Assembly (NCBI RefSeq): GCF_026248685.1
Contig: NZ_CP111036.1
Span: 930,001 to 994,000 of the forward strand
Reading direction: 5' to 3'
From: Haladaptatus caseinilyticus
GTDB taxonomy: Archaea > Halobacteriota > Halobacteria > Halobacteriales > Haladaptataceae
Length of the DNA: 64,000 bases
Positions 27,015 through 36,481 of this stretch are shown here, one piece after another (the stretch's first letter is position 1; each line of letters opens with the position of its first letter). A model generated the notes under the pieces. The model did not search any database and had not been told where the DNA came from. It saw nothing but the letters and a program-made list of their open reading frames with translations. The position numbers and the translations under genes were made by a program.

Positions 27015-27557
27015 ATGAGCCAATCACGCGCGACGCAGCTTGCCGTACCAATCAACGAACACGACCATGTCGACGGAGCGGCTGACGCGGCCGTCACACT
27101 CGTCGAATACGGCGATTACGAATGTCCATACTGTGAAGAAGCACAGCAGTCCGTGAAGGAACTGAGACGGACGATGGGCGATCGAGTGCAGTTCGTCTTT
27201 CGCCATTTCCCACTTACACAACTGCATCCGCACGCACAGCGGGCAGCGGAAGCGGCGGAAGCGGCGGCGGAGCAGGGGAAGTTTTGGGAGATGCACGATC
27301 TGCTCTTCGAGCATCCGAGCGAAATAACGGAAGGGGAGTTACAGGACGCCGCGGAAACTCTCGACCTCGACATGAACCAATTCAACGACGAACTCACGAT
27401 GCATACCCACCGCAACCGAGTTCACGAGGATCTCGTATCCGGCGCTCAGAGCGGGGTTATCGGGACGCCGACGTTCTTCATCGACGGCGAACGCTACGAC
27501 GAACAGTGGGACAGCACGCCACTTCGAGCGGCGCTGGAAGATGCAATGGTAGAGTAA
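27015..27557 (+). CDS. DsbA-like thioredoxin-fold protein
   Basis: Thiol oxidoreductase of 180 residues. The active site is YGDYECPYCEE near residue 33-43 (CPYC), and the cis-Pro motif is IGTPTFFIDG near 148. No signal peptide is seen with the start at 27015, so it is likely cytoplasmic; an in-frame extension to 26829 crosses the sufS end and is rejected. FRHFPLTQLHPHA near 62 is typical of the DsbA/DsbG-like DSBA subfamily in archaea. Confidence 0.88.
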   Translation: MSQSRATQLAVPINEHDHVDGAADAAVTLVEYGDYECPYCEEAQQSVKELRRTMGDRVQFVFRHFPLTQLHPHAQRAAEAAEAAAEQGKFWEMHDLLFEHPSEITEGELQDAAETLDLDMNQFNDELTMHTHRNRVHEDLVSGAQSGVIGTPTFFIDGERYDEQWDSTPLRAALEDAMVE

Positions 27558-27671
27558 TGACCGGGAAACATTCGGAGCAACGATTTCCAACCACCAACAT
27601 CGATCCGTTCGGACAGAAAGTTTCCGGATAGGCGTGAAAATCGTTTTTACTCGTCCAGTCAATCAGCAGTT

Positions 27672-28520
27672 ATGGACGCGGATGAGCGAGAGTTATCGCC
27701 GGACGAAGCTTTCTCCCTTCTCGGAAACGATACACGAATCGGAATCATCCAAACGCTGTGGGAGGCCGACGAACCGCTGTCGTTTTCCGAACTCCACGAT
27801 CGCGTCGGCATCAGCGACAGCGGGCAGTTCAACTACCACCTGAACAAACTCGTCGGCTTGTTCGTCCGACAGAAAAACGGGAAGTACGAACTCCCGTTCG
27901 CAGGATTTCGAGTCATCGGTGCGATTCTCTCCGGAACGTACACACAGCGCGCCGAATCCACGACGTACGAACTCGACCTGCCCTGCATCGGATGTGAAAC
28001 GAGACTGGAAGCGGAATACGACGAGGAGATGGTGACGGTTCGGTGTCCGTCCTGCGACGTAGAACGGTCGACGTTCGGATTTCCACCGGGTGCGTTCGAA
28101 GAGCGCGATGTGGACGAGCTCCCGCGGACCTTCGAGCGATGGCTTCGAAACATCTTTTCGATGATGACCGACGGAATCTGTCTGAACTGCTCGGGACGAA
28201 CGGTCGGGTCGCTCGTCACCGAATCGGAGTATTTCGAACAGGAAGCGGAAATCGGCGTCGAGTTCGTCTGTGATCGGTGCAACGACCACGCTTTCGGGTC
28301 GATCGGGTCGTACATTCTCCAGCATCCAGCGATCGTCGCGTTCCACTACGAACACGGCATCGATCTCGGCGAGGAGTCCGCGTGGGAACTGGAGTGGCTC
28401 ATCGAGAACGAGGCCGAAATCATCGCCGAGAAACCGTTGCTGGTGGAACTCACCGTCGAACTGGCGGGGGACGAACTCACGGTACGGGTAGACGACGGGT
28501 TAAGCATCGAAGTCGAGTAA
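27672..28520 (+). CDS. Winged-helix regulator with zinc-ribbon middle domain
   Basis: ArsR-like protein of 282 residues. The wHTH spans residues 10-70 (LGNDTRIGIIQTLWE ... FNYHLNKLVGLFV). Then come two Cys pairs, CIGCE and CPSC near 102 and 121, and CLNC and CDRC near 164 and 195, likely zinc ribbons. The C-terminal part has an acidic sensor-like domain. This layout is common only in haloarchaea; the signal is unknown. The MFS gene 95 bases downstream is a plausible target. Confidence 0.8.
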   Translation: MDADERELSPDEAFSLLGNDTRIGIIQTLWEADEPLSFSELHDRVGISDSGQFNYHLNKLVGLFVRQKNGKYELPFAGFRVIGAILSGTYTQRAESTTYELDLPCIGCETRLEAEYDEEMVTVRCPSCDVERSTFGFPPGAFEERDVDELPRTFERWLRNIFSMMTDGICLNCSGRTVGSLVTESEYFEQEAEIGVEFVCDRCNDHAFGSIGSYILQHPAIVAFHYEHGIDLGEESAWELEWLIENEAEIIAEKPLLVELTVELAGDELTVRVDDGLSIEVE

Positions 28521-28615
28521 GTGAAAGGTGGAGAACAGAAGCGTGTTTCGGCAGTTTCGCCGACAGAAGTGTATTTCTGCGAACATATATCCTCTGAGAG
28601 TGTCTGTTTCGGTTC

Positions 28616-29905
28616 ATGCGCTCTCTATTCACGAATCGGACGTTCACGCGGCTCTTTCTGGGACGCCTGATAACCAACGCCGGGGACAGCGTCTACACCA
28701 TCGCGGCGATGTGGCTCGCGTTCGAACTCGGCGGGTCGTCGTTCTACACGGGATTGGCTGGCTTTCTCACCATGCTTCCACAAGTCTTCCAGTTCCTCGC
28801 CGGGCCGCTCGTTGATCGGTGGCAGCTTCGCCGTATTTTAGTCGGGACGCAGGTGTTACAGGGGATTTTCGTCCTCGCGATTCCGTTCGCCGCGGTGATG
28901 GGATGGCTCTCGGTGGGGGTCGTTCTCGTCGTGATGCCGATCGTCTCGCTCCTGAATCAGTTCGTCTACCCGGCACAGCAGGCCGCCCTCCCCCGCGTCG
29001 TCGAGGAGGAGGAATTGGTCGAAGCGAATTCCGCGTTCTCGTTCGCCTATCAGGGCGTCGATTTCGTTTTCACCGCCCTCGGCGGTATCGTCGTCGCGGT
29101 GGTCGGTGCTGTGTCGCTTTATCTCATCGACTCGGTCACCTTCGCTATCGCCGCACTGGTGTTCGTCGGCGTCCGGATCCCGTCCGCTGACACGAACGAC
29201 AGTGACCGTGACGAAGGCACAAAGAACGTCACCTCAGCGATGGGCGACTATCGTATGGAACTCTCGGACGGAATCCGCTACGTCCGTGGTTCAGTTCTCG
29301 TTTGGGTACTCCTCGGAAGCCTCGTCGTCAATGCGACCATCGGGACGGCTCTCGCAGTTCTGCCAGCCTACGCAAACGCCTCCGGTGGGCCGGACACGTA
29401 TGGGTTTATCCTCGCCGCAATCACCGGCGGAATGCTCGTTGGGTCGCTTTCGGCAACGCCACTGAAACGGTTCTCGCTGGCGGCATTGAGCGTCGGCGGC
29501 TTCGCACTGAGCGGCCTTTCGTGGCTCGCCGCTGTCGCGGTCGGATGGCTTCCGGCCACCGTGGGATTGTTCTTCCTCGCAGGCGTTCCAATCGGCGCGA
29601 CGAACGTCATTTTTTCAGCGATGGTACAATCCGTCGTTCCCGAAGATTTGATGGGACGTGTTTCGTCCGTACTCGCCAGCGGTTCAGTTGGTGCAATGCC
29701 GCTCGGGTCGCTTCTCGGCGGAATCGGTGGCGATATGTTTGGGAATGCGGTCGTCATGACTACTGCCGGGTTCGGACTCCTGTTCATCTCCACCTGCTGG
29801 CTAACACATCCACTCCTTCGAAACCTCGCCGATGTCGAAGACCTCCGTTCGGAACGATACGGGCTTATACGCTCAAACCGGGCCGAACCGTCGGAATCCT
29901 TTTAG
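28616..29905 (+). CDS. Major facilitator superfamily exporter
   Basis: Membrane transporter of 429 residues with twelve predicted helices. The N-terminus RSLFTNRTFTRLFLGRLITN and the loop LVDRWQLRRILVGTQ near residue 65 (MFS motif A-like) match the enterobactin-exporter/multidrug group. The central loop (residues about 190-215) is acidic. Substrate unknown. It follows the HTH gene and precedes sufU by 27 bases. Confidence 0.85.
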   Translation: MRSLFTNRTFTRLFLGRLITNAGDSVYTIAAMWLAFELGGSSFYTGLAGFLTMLPQVFQFLAGPLVDRWQLRRILVGTQVLQGIFVLAIPFAAVMGWLSVGVVLVVMPIVSLLNQFVYPAQQAALPRVVEEEELVEANSAFSFAYQGVDFVFTALGGIVVAVVGAVSLYLIDSVTFAIAALVFVGVRIPSADTNDSDRDEGTKNVTSAMGDYRMELSDGIRYVRGSVLVWVLLGSLVVNATIGTALAVLPAYANASGGPDTYGFILAAITGGMLVGSLSATPLKRFSLAALSVGGFALSGLSWLAAVAVGWLPATVGLFFLAGVPIGATNVIFSAMVQSVVPEDLMGRVSSVLASGSVGAMPLGSLLGGIGGDMFGNAVVMTTAGFGLLFISTCWLTHPLLRNLADVEDLRSERYGLIRSNRAEPSESF

Positions 29906-29932
29906 GTGATACTCACCTACCCAGATTCAACA

Positions 29933-30349
29933 ATGAGCATGGGTTCGGACATGTACCGGCAGCAGATTCTCGACCATTATCGTAGCCCACGCAACTACGG
30001 TGAACTGGAAGAATCCCATTTCACCCACGAAGGGGTCAACCCCTCCTGTGGCGACGAACTCGAATTCGATGTGGCACTCGATGACGACGGGGAAACCATC
30101 GAGCGAGTCGCGTTCCGGGGCGACGGCTGTGCCATCAGTCAGGCCAGCGCGAGCATGCTGTCCCAGAAACTACCGGGAATGACGCTCGACGAAGTCGAGG
30201 AGATGGATAGGGACGACGTTATAGACATGCTCGGCGTGGACATCAGTCCGATGCGGGTGAAATGCGCCGTGCTCGCCGAAAAAGTCGTCCAGGACGGGGC
30301 GGAGATTTTCGAAGGGGAGAAAGAAGCCGGACAGACGACAACCGAGTAG
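29933..30349 (+). CDS. sufU: SufU/NifU-like iron-sulfur scaffold
   Basis: Protein of 138 residues that works with SufS in Fe-S assembly. The three ligand cysteines are in PSCGDELEF near residue 39, GDGCAISQAS near 66 and MRVKCAVLAE near 120, each with the expected Asp after the first. ATG at 29933 (MSMGSDMYRQQILDHYRSPR) gives the canonical opening. It is separated from sufS by a thioredoxin-fold protein, a regulator and a transporter. Confidence 0.93.
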   Translation: MSMGSDMYRQQILDHYRSPRNYGELEESHFTHEGVNPSCGDELEFDVALDDDGETIERVAFRGDGCAISQASASMLSQKLPGMTLDEVEEMDRDDVIDMLGVDISPMRVKCAVLAEKVVQDGAEIFEGEKEAGQTTTE

Positions 30350-30430
30350 CAGAGCGGACACGACTACGGGCGACCGTCGGTATCTCATCCGGTGGCGGAC
30401 GTTTTTTACCGACGCTGACGTTGCTTCGAT

Positions 30431-30928
30431 ATGCGTATCCAGATTCGTCCAGCGGAGCCCACGCATATCGATGGAGTTCAACGAGTTGCGGACCGAGCGT
30501 GGCGTTCGGCTCACGAATCGATCGTTGGAGCGGAGACCGTCGATGAGTTCCTCACGAAATACTACGATTCCGAATCGTTTCTCTCGCTCATTGCAAACGA
30601 CGATGCGGTCTTTGCTGTTGCCGCCAGAAACGACCGTGACATCGTCGGGTTCGTTTCCGCCACGCCCGACGACGACTGCTCCGCGAGGTACCACCTCGGT
30701 CGCATCTATATACATCCGGAGCAGTGGGGCAAGGGAGTCGGACAGCGGCTTCTACAGTATGCTGAACAATGCATCGAAGCGCGAGATGGAAAACGAATCA
30801 CGCTGGGCGTCATGGCCGAGAACGAACGTGCTATCAGTTTCTACGGATCGGCAGGATACGAACGTGCGTCGGAGTTCTACGACGAACGAATCGACACGCG
30901 CGGATACGAATACCGAAAATCGATTTGA
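30431..30928 (+). CDS. GNAT N-acetyltransferase
   Basis: Acetyl-CoA-dependent transferase of 165 residues. The acetyl-CoA loop is the Q/RxxGxG/A-type HPEQWGKGVGQRLLQYAEQ near residues 98-116, and the C-terminal strand is ERAISFYGSAGYERASEFYD. Residues ADRAWRSAHESIVG near 24-37 resemble many small-molecule GNATs. The acceptor substrate cannot be told. A TATA-like stretch lies in the 80 bases after sufU. Confidence 0.9.
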   Translation: MRIQIRPAEPTHIDGVQRVADRAWRSAHESIVGAETVDEFLTKYYDSESFLSLIANDDAVFAVAARNDRDIVGFVSATPDDDCSARYHLGRIYIHPEQWGKGVGQRLLQYAEQCIEARDGKRITLGVMAENERAISFYGSAGYERASEFYDERIDTRGYEYRKSI

Positions 30929-30969
30929 AGAACGGGTCGGGAAAACGTCTCTGTGAAGCGCTGAGGGAG

Positions 30970-32001
30970 TTATTCGGGCTTCAGGCCGCCATCCTGCACG
31001 CGCATTACTGCCTCGCCGTCCGCGAGGTTTGGCGCGTCCACGAGACGGACGATACGCTTGTCGCCTTTCGATTTGCGGAGGTACATCCGGAACGTCGATT
31101 TGTGTCCGAGGATGTTGCCACCGATAGGCTGGGTCGGGTCGCCGAAGAACGAATCCGGGTTCGAGGAGACCTGATTCGTCACGACGATAGCAGTGTTGTA
31201 CAGGTTGCCGACCTTGTCGATATCGTGGAGGTGTTTGTTGAGTTTCTGTTGGCGTTCTGCGAGTTGGCCACGGCCAACGTACTCGGCACGGAAGTGGGCT
31301 GTGAGACTGTCGATACAGACCAGTCGAACTGGCCATTCACTGTCCTCGTGTTGTCCGGCGAGTTCCTGTGCCTTCTCCGCGAGGAGCATTTGATGGTTGG
31401 AGTTGAACGCCTTCGCGACGTGAATCTTGTCGAGGAAATCGTCGATGAGTTCGTCCATCGCCTCGTCGTCCTCAGGAGAGCCCTCGATTTCACGGTCATC
31501 CATCGTAGCCTGGAGGACCTCGTCCGAAAGGCCACGGACCATGTCATCGACACGTTCCGGACGGAACGTGTCTTCGCTGTCGATGAAGATGACGCTTCCA
31601 CCGAGACCACCTTGCTCACGGGGTAGCTGAACGTTCACGGAAAGCTGGTGCGTGACCTGCGATTTCCCGGCACCGAACTCACCGTACACTTCGGTGATGG
31701 ACTGGGTTTCGACGCCGCCGCCGAGGAGGTCGTCGACTTCGTTGATTTGCCAGCTGAGTTTGCCGATTCGTTCACGTCGTTCGAGCACCTGCGAGCCGGT
31801 TTCGAACCCGCCGATGTCCGCTTCCTTTCGCGCAGCCTGGATGATGTCCGCGGCGGTGCTCTCGCCCACGTCGGCGGTGTTACTGAGTTCGCCGGGACTC
31901 GCAACCGCGAGACTCTGGTAGGAGTCGAATCCTGCGTCACTGAGTTTTTCTGCTGTCGCCGGTCCAACGCCCGGTAGTGTTTCGAGGTCTACGTCTGCCA
32001 T
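30970..32001 (-). CDS. radA: DNA recombinase RadA
   Basis: Archaeal Rad51/RecA homologue that forms filaments on single-stranded DNA. The 343 residues carry an N-terminal helix-hairpin-helix domain ([19 protein letters not shown] near 8-26), the polymerisation and Walker A region [15 protein letters not shown] near 106-120, Walker [12 protein letters not shown] near 222, and loop L2 [20 protein letters not shown] near 275-294. Length is normal and no intein is present. A TATA box lies 26-35 bases before the ATG. Confidence 0.98.
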   Translation of the reverse strand: MADVDLETLPGVGPATAEKLSDAGFDSYQSLAVASPGELSNTADVGESTAADIIQAARKEADIGGFETGSQVLERRERIGKLSWQINEVDDLLGGGVETQSITEVYGEFGAGKSQVTHQLSVNVQLPREQGGLGGSVIFIDSEDTFRPERVDDMVRGLSDEVLQATMDDREIEGSPEDDEAMDELIDDFLDKIHVAKAFNSNHQMLLAEKAQELAGQHEDSEWPVRLVCIDSLTAHFRAEYVGRGQLAERQQKLNKHLHDIDKVGNLYNTAIVVTNQVSSNPDSFFGDPTQPIGGNILGHKSTFRMYLRKSKGDKRIVRLVDAPNLADGEAVMRVQDGGLKPE

Positions 32002-32025
32002 CGTACTCCATCCTTGTGCTCACCA

Positions 32026-32036
32026 TCATATAAACC
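32026..32036 (-). promoter_or_regulatory. radA TATA box
   Basis: On the minus strand GTTTATATGAT (32024-32034) with a purine-rich BRE-like stretch before it lies about 25-34 bases before the radA ATG at 32001, the spacing of a leaderless promoter. Confidence 0.5.
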
Positions 32037-32161
32037 TCCGTTAACTGCGGAGTGAAAGTGAAAATGGACGGCTGCGGTGAGGGAGGTCGAGTTGAAGTAG
32101 CAGGGTTTAGATAAGAAGAGTCAGCGTCGTGGGAGTAGTTCACACGAACATCCGTCGAGGC

Positions 32162-32767
32162 TCAGTCCCACGGGTGTTCGTGAATGTTGTCGGGCCAGAG
32201 TGGATACCAGTACTGTTCGTCCGATTCGATTTCGAGTTCGCCGTCGAGGTTGCTTTCCAGTTTGAACTCCGCGGCCGAATTGCGCTCGTGGCCACGCTTG
32301 GGTGCGAAGGGGTAGTACGCCCCTCGACGGAACGAATAGACCCAGTAGACGTTGTTTCCATCCTGCTGAAATCCAAAGAGCGCGGCCAGCAGGCGCGACC
32401 CGTACCCTTGCTCGACGAACGTATCCGCGGCGAAATGGAGGCTGGTGACGAGGTCCTCGAAGTCCTCATCTTCGAGGACGACCCACGAGTAGCCGTGGTT
32501 GTCCACGTGCGCGCGAGCCTCCGTTCCCGTCTCTTCCTTTCCGGCTTCGAGAATGGCGTGCACATCGTCCACTGCGTTCTGGAAATCGGTACTATCCACT
32601 TCCGAAAAACAGAGGGCGGCCATTCCGACCGGTTCGTAGCCGAGGTCGGCCTCCATCGTGACGTAGGCCGTGCTCATGCCGAAGAGGTCCTCCGGGTCGG
32701 CGTCGCGTCCAGCATCCGTCTCGGCCCGGATACCGAGCACTTCGCGGATTCCGTCCAATAGTCCCAT
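32162..32767 (-). CDS. pspAB: PspA-associated protein PspAB
   Basis: Haloarchaeal protein of 201 residues tied to the phage-shock/envelope-stress system. It opens MGLLDGIREVLGI and carries FGMSTAYVTMEADLGY near residue 29 and a Trp/Tyr-rich end (YWYPLWPDNIHEHPWD). No membrane segment, so probably cytoplasmic and membrane-associated. Name rests on family resemblance and on the HtpX gene lying 600 bases away, its usual neighbour. Confidence 0.78.
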   Translation of the reverse strand: MGLLDGIREVLGIRAETDAGRDADPEDLFGMSTAYVTMEADLGYEPVGMAALCFSEVDSTDFQNAVDDVHAILEAGKEETGTEARAHVDNHGYSWVVLEDEDFEDLVTSLHFAADTFVEQGYGSRLLAALFGFQQDGNNVYWVYSFRRGAYYPFAPKRGHERNSAAEFKLESNLDGELEIESDEQYWYPLWPDNIHEHPWD

Positions 32768-32854
32768 GCGCGGGTGTACGCACGCGGAGCGGAAAAAGGG
32801 GAACGATGCTTATGTGATTCTTAATAAAGAGTTCCAAGGTTGTCGGATGAAACG

Positions 32855-33391
32855 ATGGGAAATCATTCGAGACGCCGGTTTCTCGAACTGGCGGGTGCCG
32901 GTACCGCCGTCGCGCTCGCTGGGTGTTCGGGCGGACCGGGTGAGGCCGCCACGACGGACACCACCGGTACGAATACTGGAACGAAAACGGAAAATAGAGA
33001 AACGACGGACGAAACGACCGAGCAAGCCGACCAATCGAAGGACACGACGATGAGCACGGTATTCCACTTCAGTAGCGGCGAATCGCACCAGAAACACGCA
33101 GTGGCGAACGTCGCCAACCTCGTCAACGACGGTTCGACCGACGTTGCGACCGTCGAACTGGTCGCCAACGGCCAAGGTATTCGACTCGTGACGAAAGATT
33201 CCACCGTCGCAGAGAAGGTGAAATCGCTCGTAAAACAGGGCGTGAGATTCAAAGCCTGCCGGAACAGCATGGACGCGTTCAACTTCTCGAAAACGGACTT
33301 GCTGAAGGGAGTCGAAACCGTCCCGGCGGGTGTCGGTGAACTCACGAAACTACAGGCGAGAAAGGAGTACGCCTACATCAAGACGCCTTAG
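32855..33391 (+). CDS. Secreted DsrE-like lipoprotein
   Basis: Protein of 178 residues. The N-terminus has a Tat motif (SRRRFLELAG) and lipobox ending in AGC at residues 22-24, then a Thr/Glu-rich linker to about residue 65. The rest is a DsrE/DsrF-like domain (VFHFSSGESHQKHAVANVAN near 70, FKACRNSMDAF near 135 with the single Cys). Such domains handle sulfur or bind small ligands. It converges on htpX with a four-base overlap. ATG at 32855 is chosen over a TTG five codons upstream. Confidence 0.82.
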   Translation: MGNHSRRRFLELAGAGTAVALAGCSGGPGEAATTDTTGTNTGTKTENRETTDETTEQADQSKDTTMSTVFHFSSGESHQKHAVANVANLVNDGSTDVATVELVANGQGIRLVTKDSTVAEKVKSLVKQGVRFKACRNSMDAFNFSKTDLLKGVETVPAGVGELTKLQARKEYAYIKTP

Positions 33392-34272
33392 TACGATTCC
33401 ATCTCGCGTTCCATCTCACGCAGTCGCTCGACCCGGCGTTCGGTGCTCGGGTGCGTGCTGAACAGTTTCCCGATGAAACCGCTCCGGATGGGGATGATGA
33501 AGAAGGCGTTCATCTCCGCCTCCTCGCGCAGGTCCTCTTTCGGAACCCTGTCCATCCGGCCGTCGATGGTCATCAGCGCCGATGCCAACGCCGACGGCTT
33601 ACCGGTAATGGTCGCACCACCGCGGTCTGCGGCGAACTCGCGGTAGCGCGAAAGTGCACGAATGAGGATGTAGCTGACGATCCAGACGGCGAGCGAGGCG
33701 AGAATGGCGACGAACACGGGAACCTGATTCCCACCACGGTTGTCCCCACCACCGCCGCCGAACAGCCAACCCCAACGGACGACCATGAACGCGATGGTCG
33801 AGAGGAACGACGCGATGGTCATGACCATCACGTCGCGGTTTTTGACGTGCGCGAGTTCGTGGGCGATAACGCCCTCCAACTCCTCCTGATTGAGGGTTTG
33901 CATTAGGCCAGTCGTCACGCAGACGGCGGCCTTCTTCTGGGAACGTCCCGTCGCAAAGGCGTTCGGCACGCGAGTGTCGGAGACCGCAACCTTCGGTTTC
34001 GGCAGGTCAGCTTGTTGGGAGAGTCGGCTCACTATCCCATGCAGTTCCGGATATTCGCTTTCGCTCACTTCGTGTGCTCCCATGCTCCACAGCGTGAGGC
34101 GGTCGCTGAAGAAGAACTGGGCGAGCGAAAAACTGCCGAATACGAGCGCAATCACTAACACACTTACATTCATGTATGCAAGGGCGCCGACGAACACGAT
34201 GTACAACGCGAACAACAGGAACATCGTCAGGCCCATTCTGGCCCGGAGGCCCCAGTCTGCCTTCCATTTCAT
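33388..34272 (-). CDS. htpX: Membrane metalloprotease HtpX
   Basis: M48 protease that degrades misfolded membrane proteins with its active site on the cytoplasmic side. The 294 residues have two N-terminal helices (about 13-32 and 34-52), the zinc motif IAHELAHVKNRDV near 133-145 with the third ligand Glu in REFAADRGG near 209, and two more helices at 150-200. The Gly-rich loop GGGGGDNRGG near 172 is haloarchaeal. PspAB is encoded close by. Confidence 0.95.
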   Translation of the reverse strand: MKWKADWGLRARMGLTMFLLFALYIVFVGALAYMNVSVLVIALVFGSFSLAQFFFSDRLTLWSMGAHEVSESEYPELHGIVSRLSQQADLPKPKVAVSDTRVPNAFATGRSQKKAAVCVTTGLMQTLNQEELEGVIAHELAHVKNRDVMVMTIASFLSTIAFMVVRWGWLFGGGGGDNRGGNQVPVFVAILASLAVWIVSYILIRALSRYREFAADRGGATITGKPSALASALMTIDGRMDRVPKEDLREEAEMNAFFIIPIRSGFIGKLFSTHPSTERRVERLREMEREMESY

Positions 34273-34438
34273 GCATCCGTCTAGGTATTCCGACCGTTTA
34301 AACGTTCGTCAGTCATGCCAAGAAGTAACACACTATTATTGCAAAATAATTATTCTGAAAATATCAGGAAGGGGGCCAGAACGCTTACCCGCGGACGCAA
34401 GGTAGGGATGGTATGTTCTCGTGTGAACCGACGAGGGT

Positions 34439-35326
34439 ATGTCGATGACCGGCACGGTACTTTTAGCCGGTAGTCTCGACCATACAGGGCGGTGGCTTGC
34501 CGTCCATCTCGCCGAACAAGGGTGGGACGTGACATGCGTCGGTCTCTCGCGGTCGGAGTGGAATCTCGAGGGATATCAGGGCCTCTCGTTTCGAAGTGCG
34601 GATTTGACCGAACAAGTCGAGACGTCGGAAGTCGTTTCGACCGAAAACCCGGATGCGGTCGTCCACTGGACGGCGCGTCCATCGCCGGAGCGACACGCCG
34701 GAATGCGCGTGTTCGAAAACAACGTTACCAGCGTTTACAACGTGTTGACCGCCGCTGGGCGTGCGAACGCCCGCATCGCGTGGGCGTCGAGTGAGAGTGC
34801 GTACGGTTTTCCACTCGCTGGTGCACCATCACTTCCCGAGTATCTCCCGCTGGACGAGGAGCATCCGCTCCGTCCGGAAGACCCGTACGGCACGTCGAAA
34901 GTCGTCGGTGAGGAAATCGGGGCGATGGTCGCCCGGCGATACGATGTCCCCGTCGCGTCACTTCGAGCCTCGTGGATACAGTTCCCCGGGGAGTACGACT
35001 GTCTCGATGCACGAGCGGACCTCGCGACGGGCGCCGGAAACTTCTGGTCCTACGTGGACATCCGGGACGTTGCAACCGCCATCGAGGACGCCATCACAGC
35101 GAATTTCGCCGGTCACGAGCCGTTTCTCGTGGGGGCACCGGACAACTACCTGGACAAACCTATCGAAGATGCACTTCGTGAATTCTTCGGCGACCTGCCC
35201 GAAGGCTGTCGAATTTCGGGCACCGATTCGGCCCTTTCGACCGAAAAAGCACAGTCGATGTTAGGGTGGAAACCCGTCTATTCGTGGCGCGATTCGCGGG
35301 ACGAAGACGTGTCGCTGTTCGCGTAA
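34439..35326 (+). CDS. NAD-dependent epimerase/dehydratase (extended SDR)
   Basis: Extended short-chain dehydrogenase of 295 residues, probably acting on a nucleotide sugar. The NAD site is the GxxxxxG-type LLAGSLDHTGRWLA near residues 8-21, weaker than usual. The catalytic triad region is WASSESAYG near 116 and YGTSK near 144. A second ATG two codons downstream is possible. No sugar-related genes are adjacent, so the substrate is open. Confidence 0.85.
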   Translation: MSMTGTVLLAGSLDHTGRWLAVHLAEQGWDVTCVGLSRSEWNLEGYQGLSFRSADLTEQVETSEVVSTENPDAVVHWTARPSPERHAGMRVFENNVTSVYNVLTAAGRANARIAWASSESAYGFPLAGAPSLPEYLPLDEEHPLRPEDPYGTSKVVGEEIGAMVARRYDVPVASLRASWIQFPGEYDCLDARADLATGAGNFWSYVDIRDVATAIEDAITANFAGHEPFLVGAPDNYLDKPIEDALREFFGDLPEGCRISGTDSALSTEKAQSMLGWKPVYSWRDSRDEDVSLFA

Positions 35327-35368
35327 GCCTTCTACAGGCTTAAAAGTGAGAACGACATAGAACCGTCA

Positions 35369-36481
35369 ATGACCGAGTCCCGCGAGTTTTGCCCGAACTG
35401 TGGCAACACCATCGAAGTGGACATCACGGAACGGGACTACCCCGCCTCTGCATCTACTCAGGACCGAAAGCTGTGCGACGAATGTTACTTCGAGCGTTTC
35501 GACCTCGTCGACGCCCCGGAGCGAATCGAAGTTCGCGTCTGTGCACAGTGTGGTGCGGTCTTCCGCGGCAGACGCTGGGTAGACATCGGCGCACAGGATT
35601 ACACGGACGTTGCGATAGAAGAAGTGAGCGAAGCCCTCGCCGTACACGTGGATGCCCGCGACGTGTCGTGGCAAGTCGAACCGGAACAAATCGACCAGAA
35701 CACGATCCGGATGCACTGTTATTTCTCCGGCGTCGTCCGCGGAACGCTCGTCGAAGAGGAGGTCATGGTTCCCGTCATGATTGCCAGACAGACGTGTACT
35801 CGCTGTGGTCGTATCGCTGGGGACTACTACGCCAGCATCGTCCAACTGCGTGGCGTTGACCGGACGCCGACGCCGGAAGAGGAGAAACGAACCAAGGAAA
35901 TCGCCAACGAAATCGTCGCCGACATGGAGGCAACGGGCGACAGAAACGCCTTCATCACCGAAGTGGACGAAACGCCTGACGGGTTGAATCTCAAAGTTTC
36001 GACCAACAACATCGGCAAGAAGATTTCCAACAAAGTAATCGAGGAGTTCGGCGGCAATTTCACCGATTCGGAGACGCTCGTCACGGAAGACGAGGACGGC
36101 AACGAAGTATATCGCGTAACCTACGCGATTCGCCTGCCGCCGTTCACCCACGGAGATATCATCGACCCGGACGACGACGATGGACCGGTGTTAGTTCGCA
36201 GTGTCAGAGGGAACTTGAAGGGTGTTCGGATCACGACCGGAGATCAGTACGAATCCCAGTTCGAGGACGGCGACGCCCCCGACGCGAAGAAATTGGGCCA
36301 CATCGACGACGCCGAGGAAACTACGCTCGTCACCGTCGAGGACGAGCACGCGGTGCAAGTCCTCGACCCCGAAACCTTCCAAACCAAGACGATCGCCCGA
36401 CCCTCGTACATGGACGACGACGCCGACATGGTCCCGGTGTTCAAGAGTCGCTCCGGACTCTACGTGGTTCCCGATGAGTGA
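35369..36481 (+). CDS. nmd3: NMD3 family ribosome biogenesis protein
   Basis: Archaeal homologue of the eukaryotic 60S export adaptor, thought to act in 50S assembly. The N-terminus holds four Cys pairs: FCPNCGN, LCDECYF, VCAQCGAVF and TCTRCGRIAG, near residues 9, 34, 57 and 135, for two zinc sites. The central part resembles the OB-like domain. The C-terminal third is acidic. Length 370. Its stop lies within the next gene (eight-base overlap), so they are expressed together. Confidence 0.92.
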   Translation: MTESREFCPNCGNTIEVDITERDYPASASTQDRKLCDECYFERFDLVDAPERIEVRVCAQCGAVFRGRRWVDIGAQDYTDVAIEEVSEALAVHVDARDVSWQVEPEQIDQNTIRMHCYFSGVVRGTLVEEEVMVPVMIARQTCTRCGRIAGDYYASIVQLRGVDRTPTPEEEKRTKEIANEIVADMEATGDRNAFITEVDETPDGLNLKVSTNNIGKKISNKVIEEFGGNFTDSETLVTEDEDGNEVYRVTYAIRLPPFTHGDIIDPDDDDGPVLVRSVRGNLKGVRITTGDQYESQFEDGDAPDAKKLGHIDDAEETTLVTVEDEHAVQVLDPETFQTKTIARPSYMDDDADMVPVFKSRSGLYVVPDE

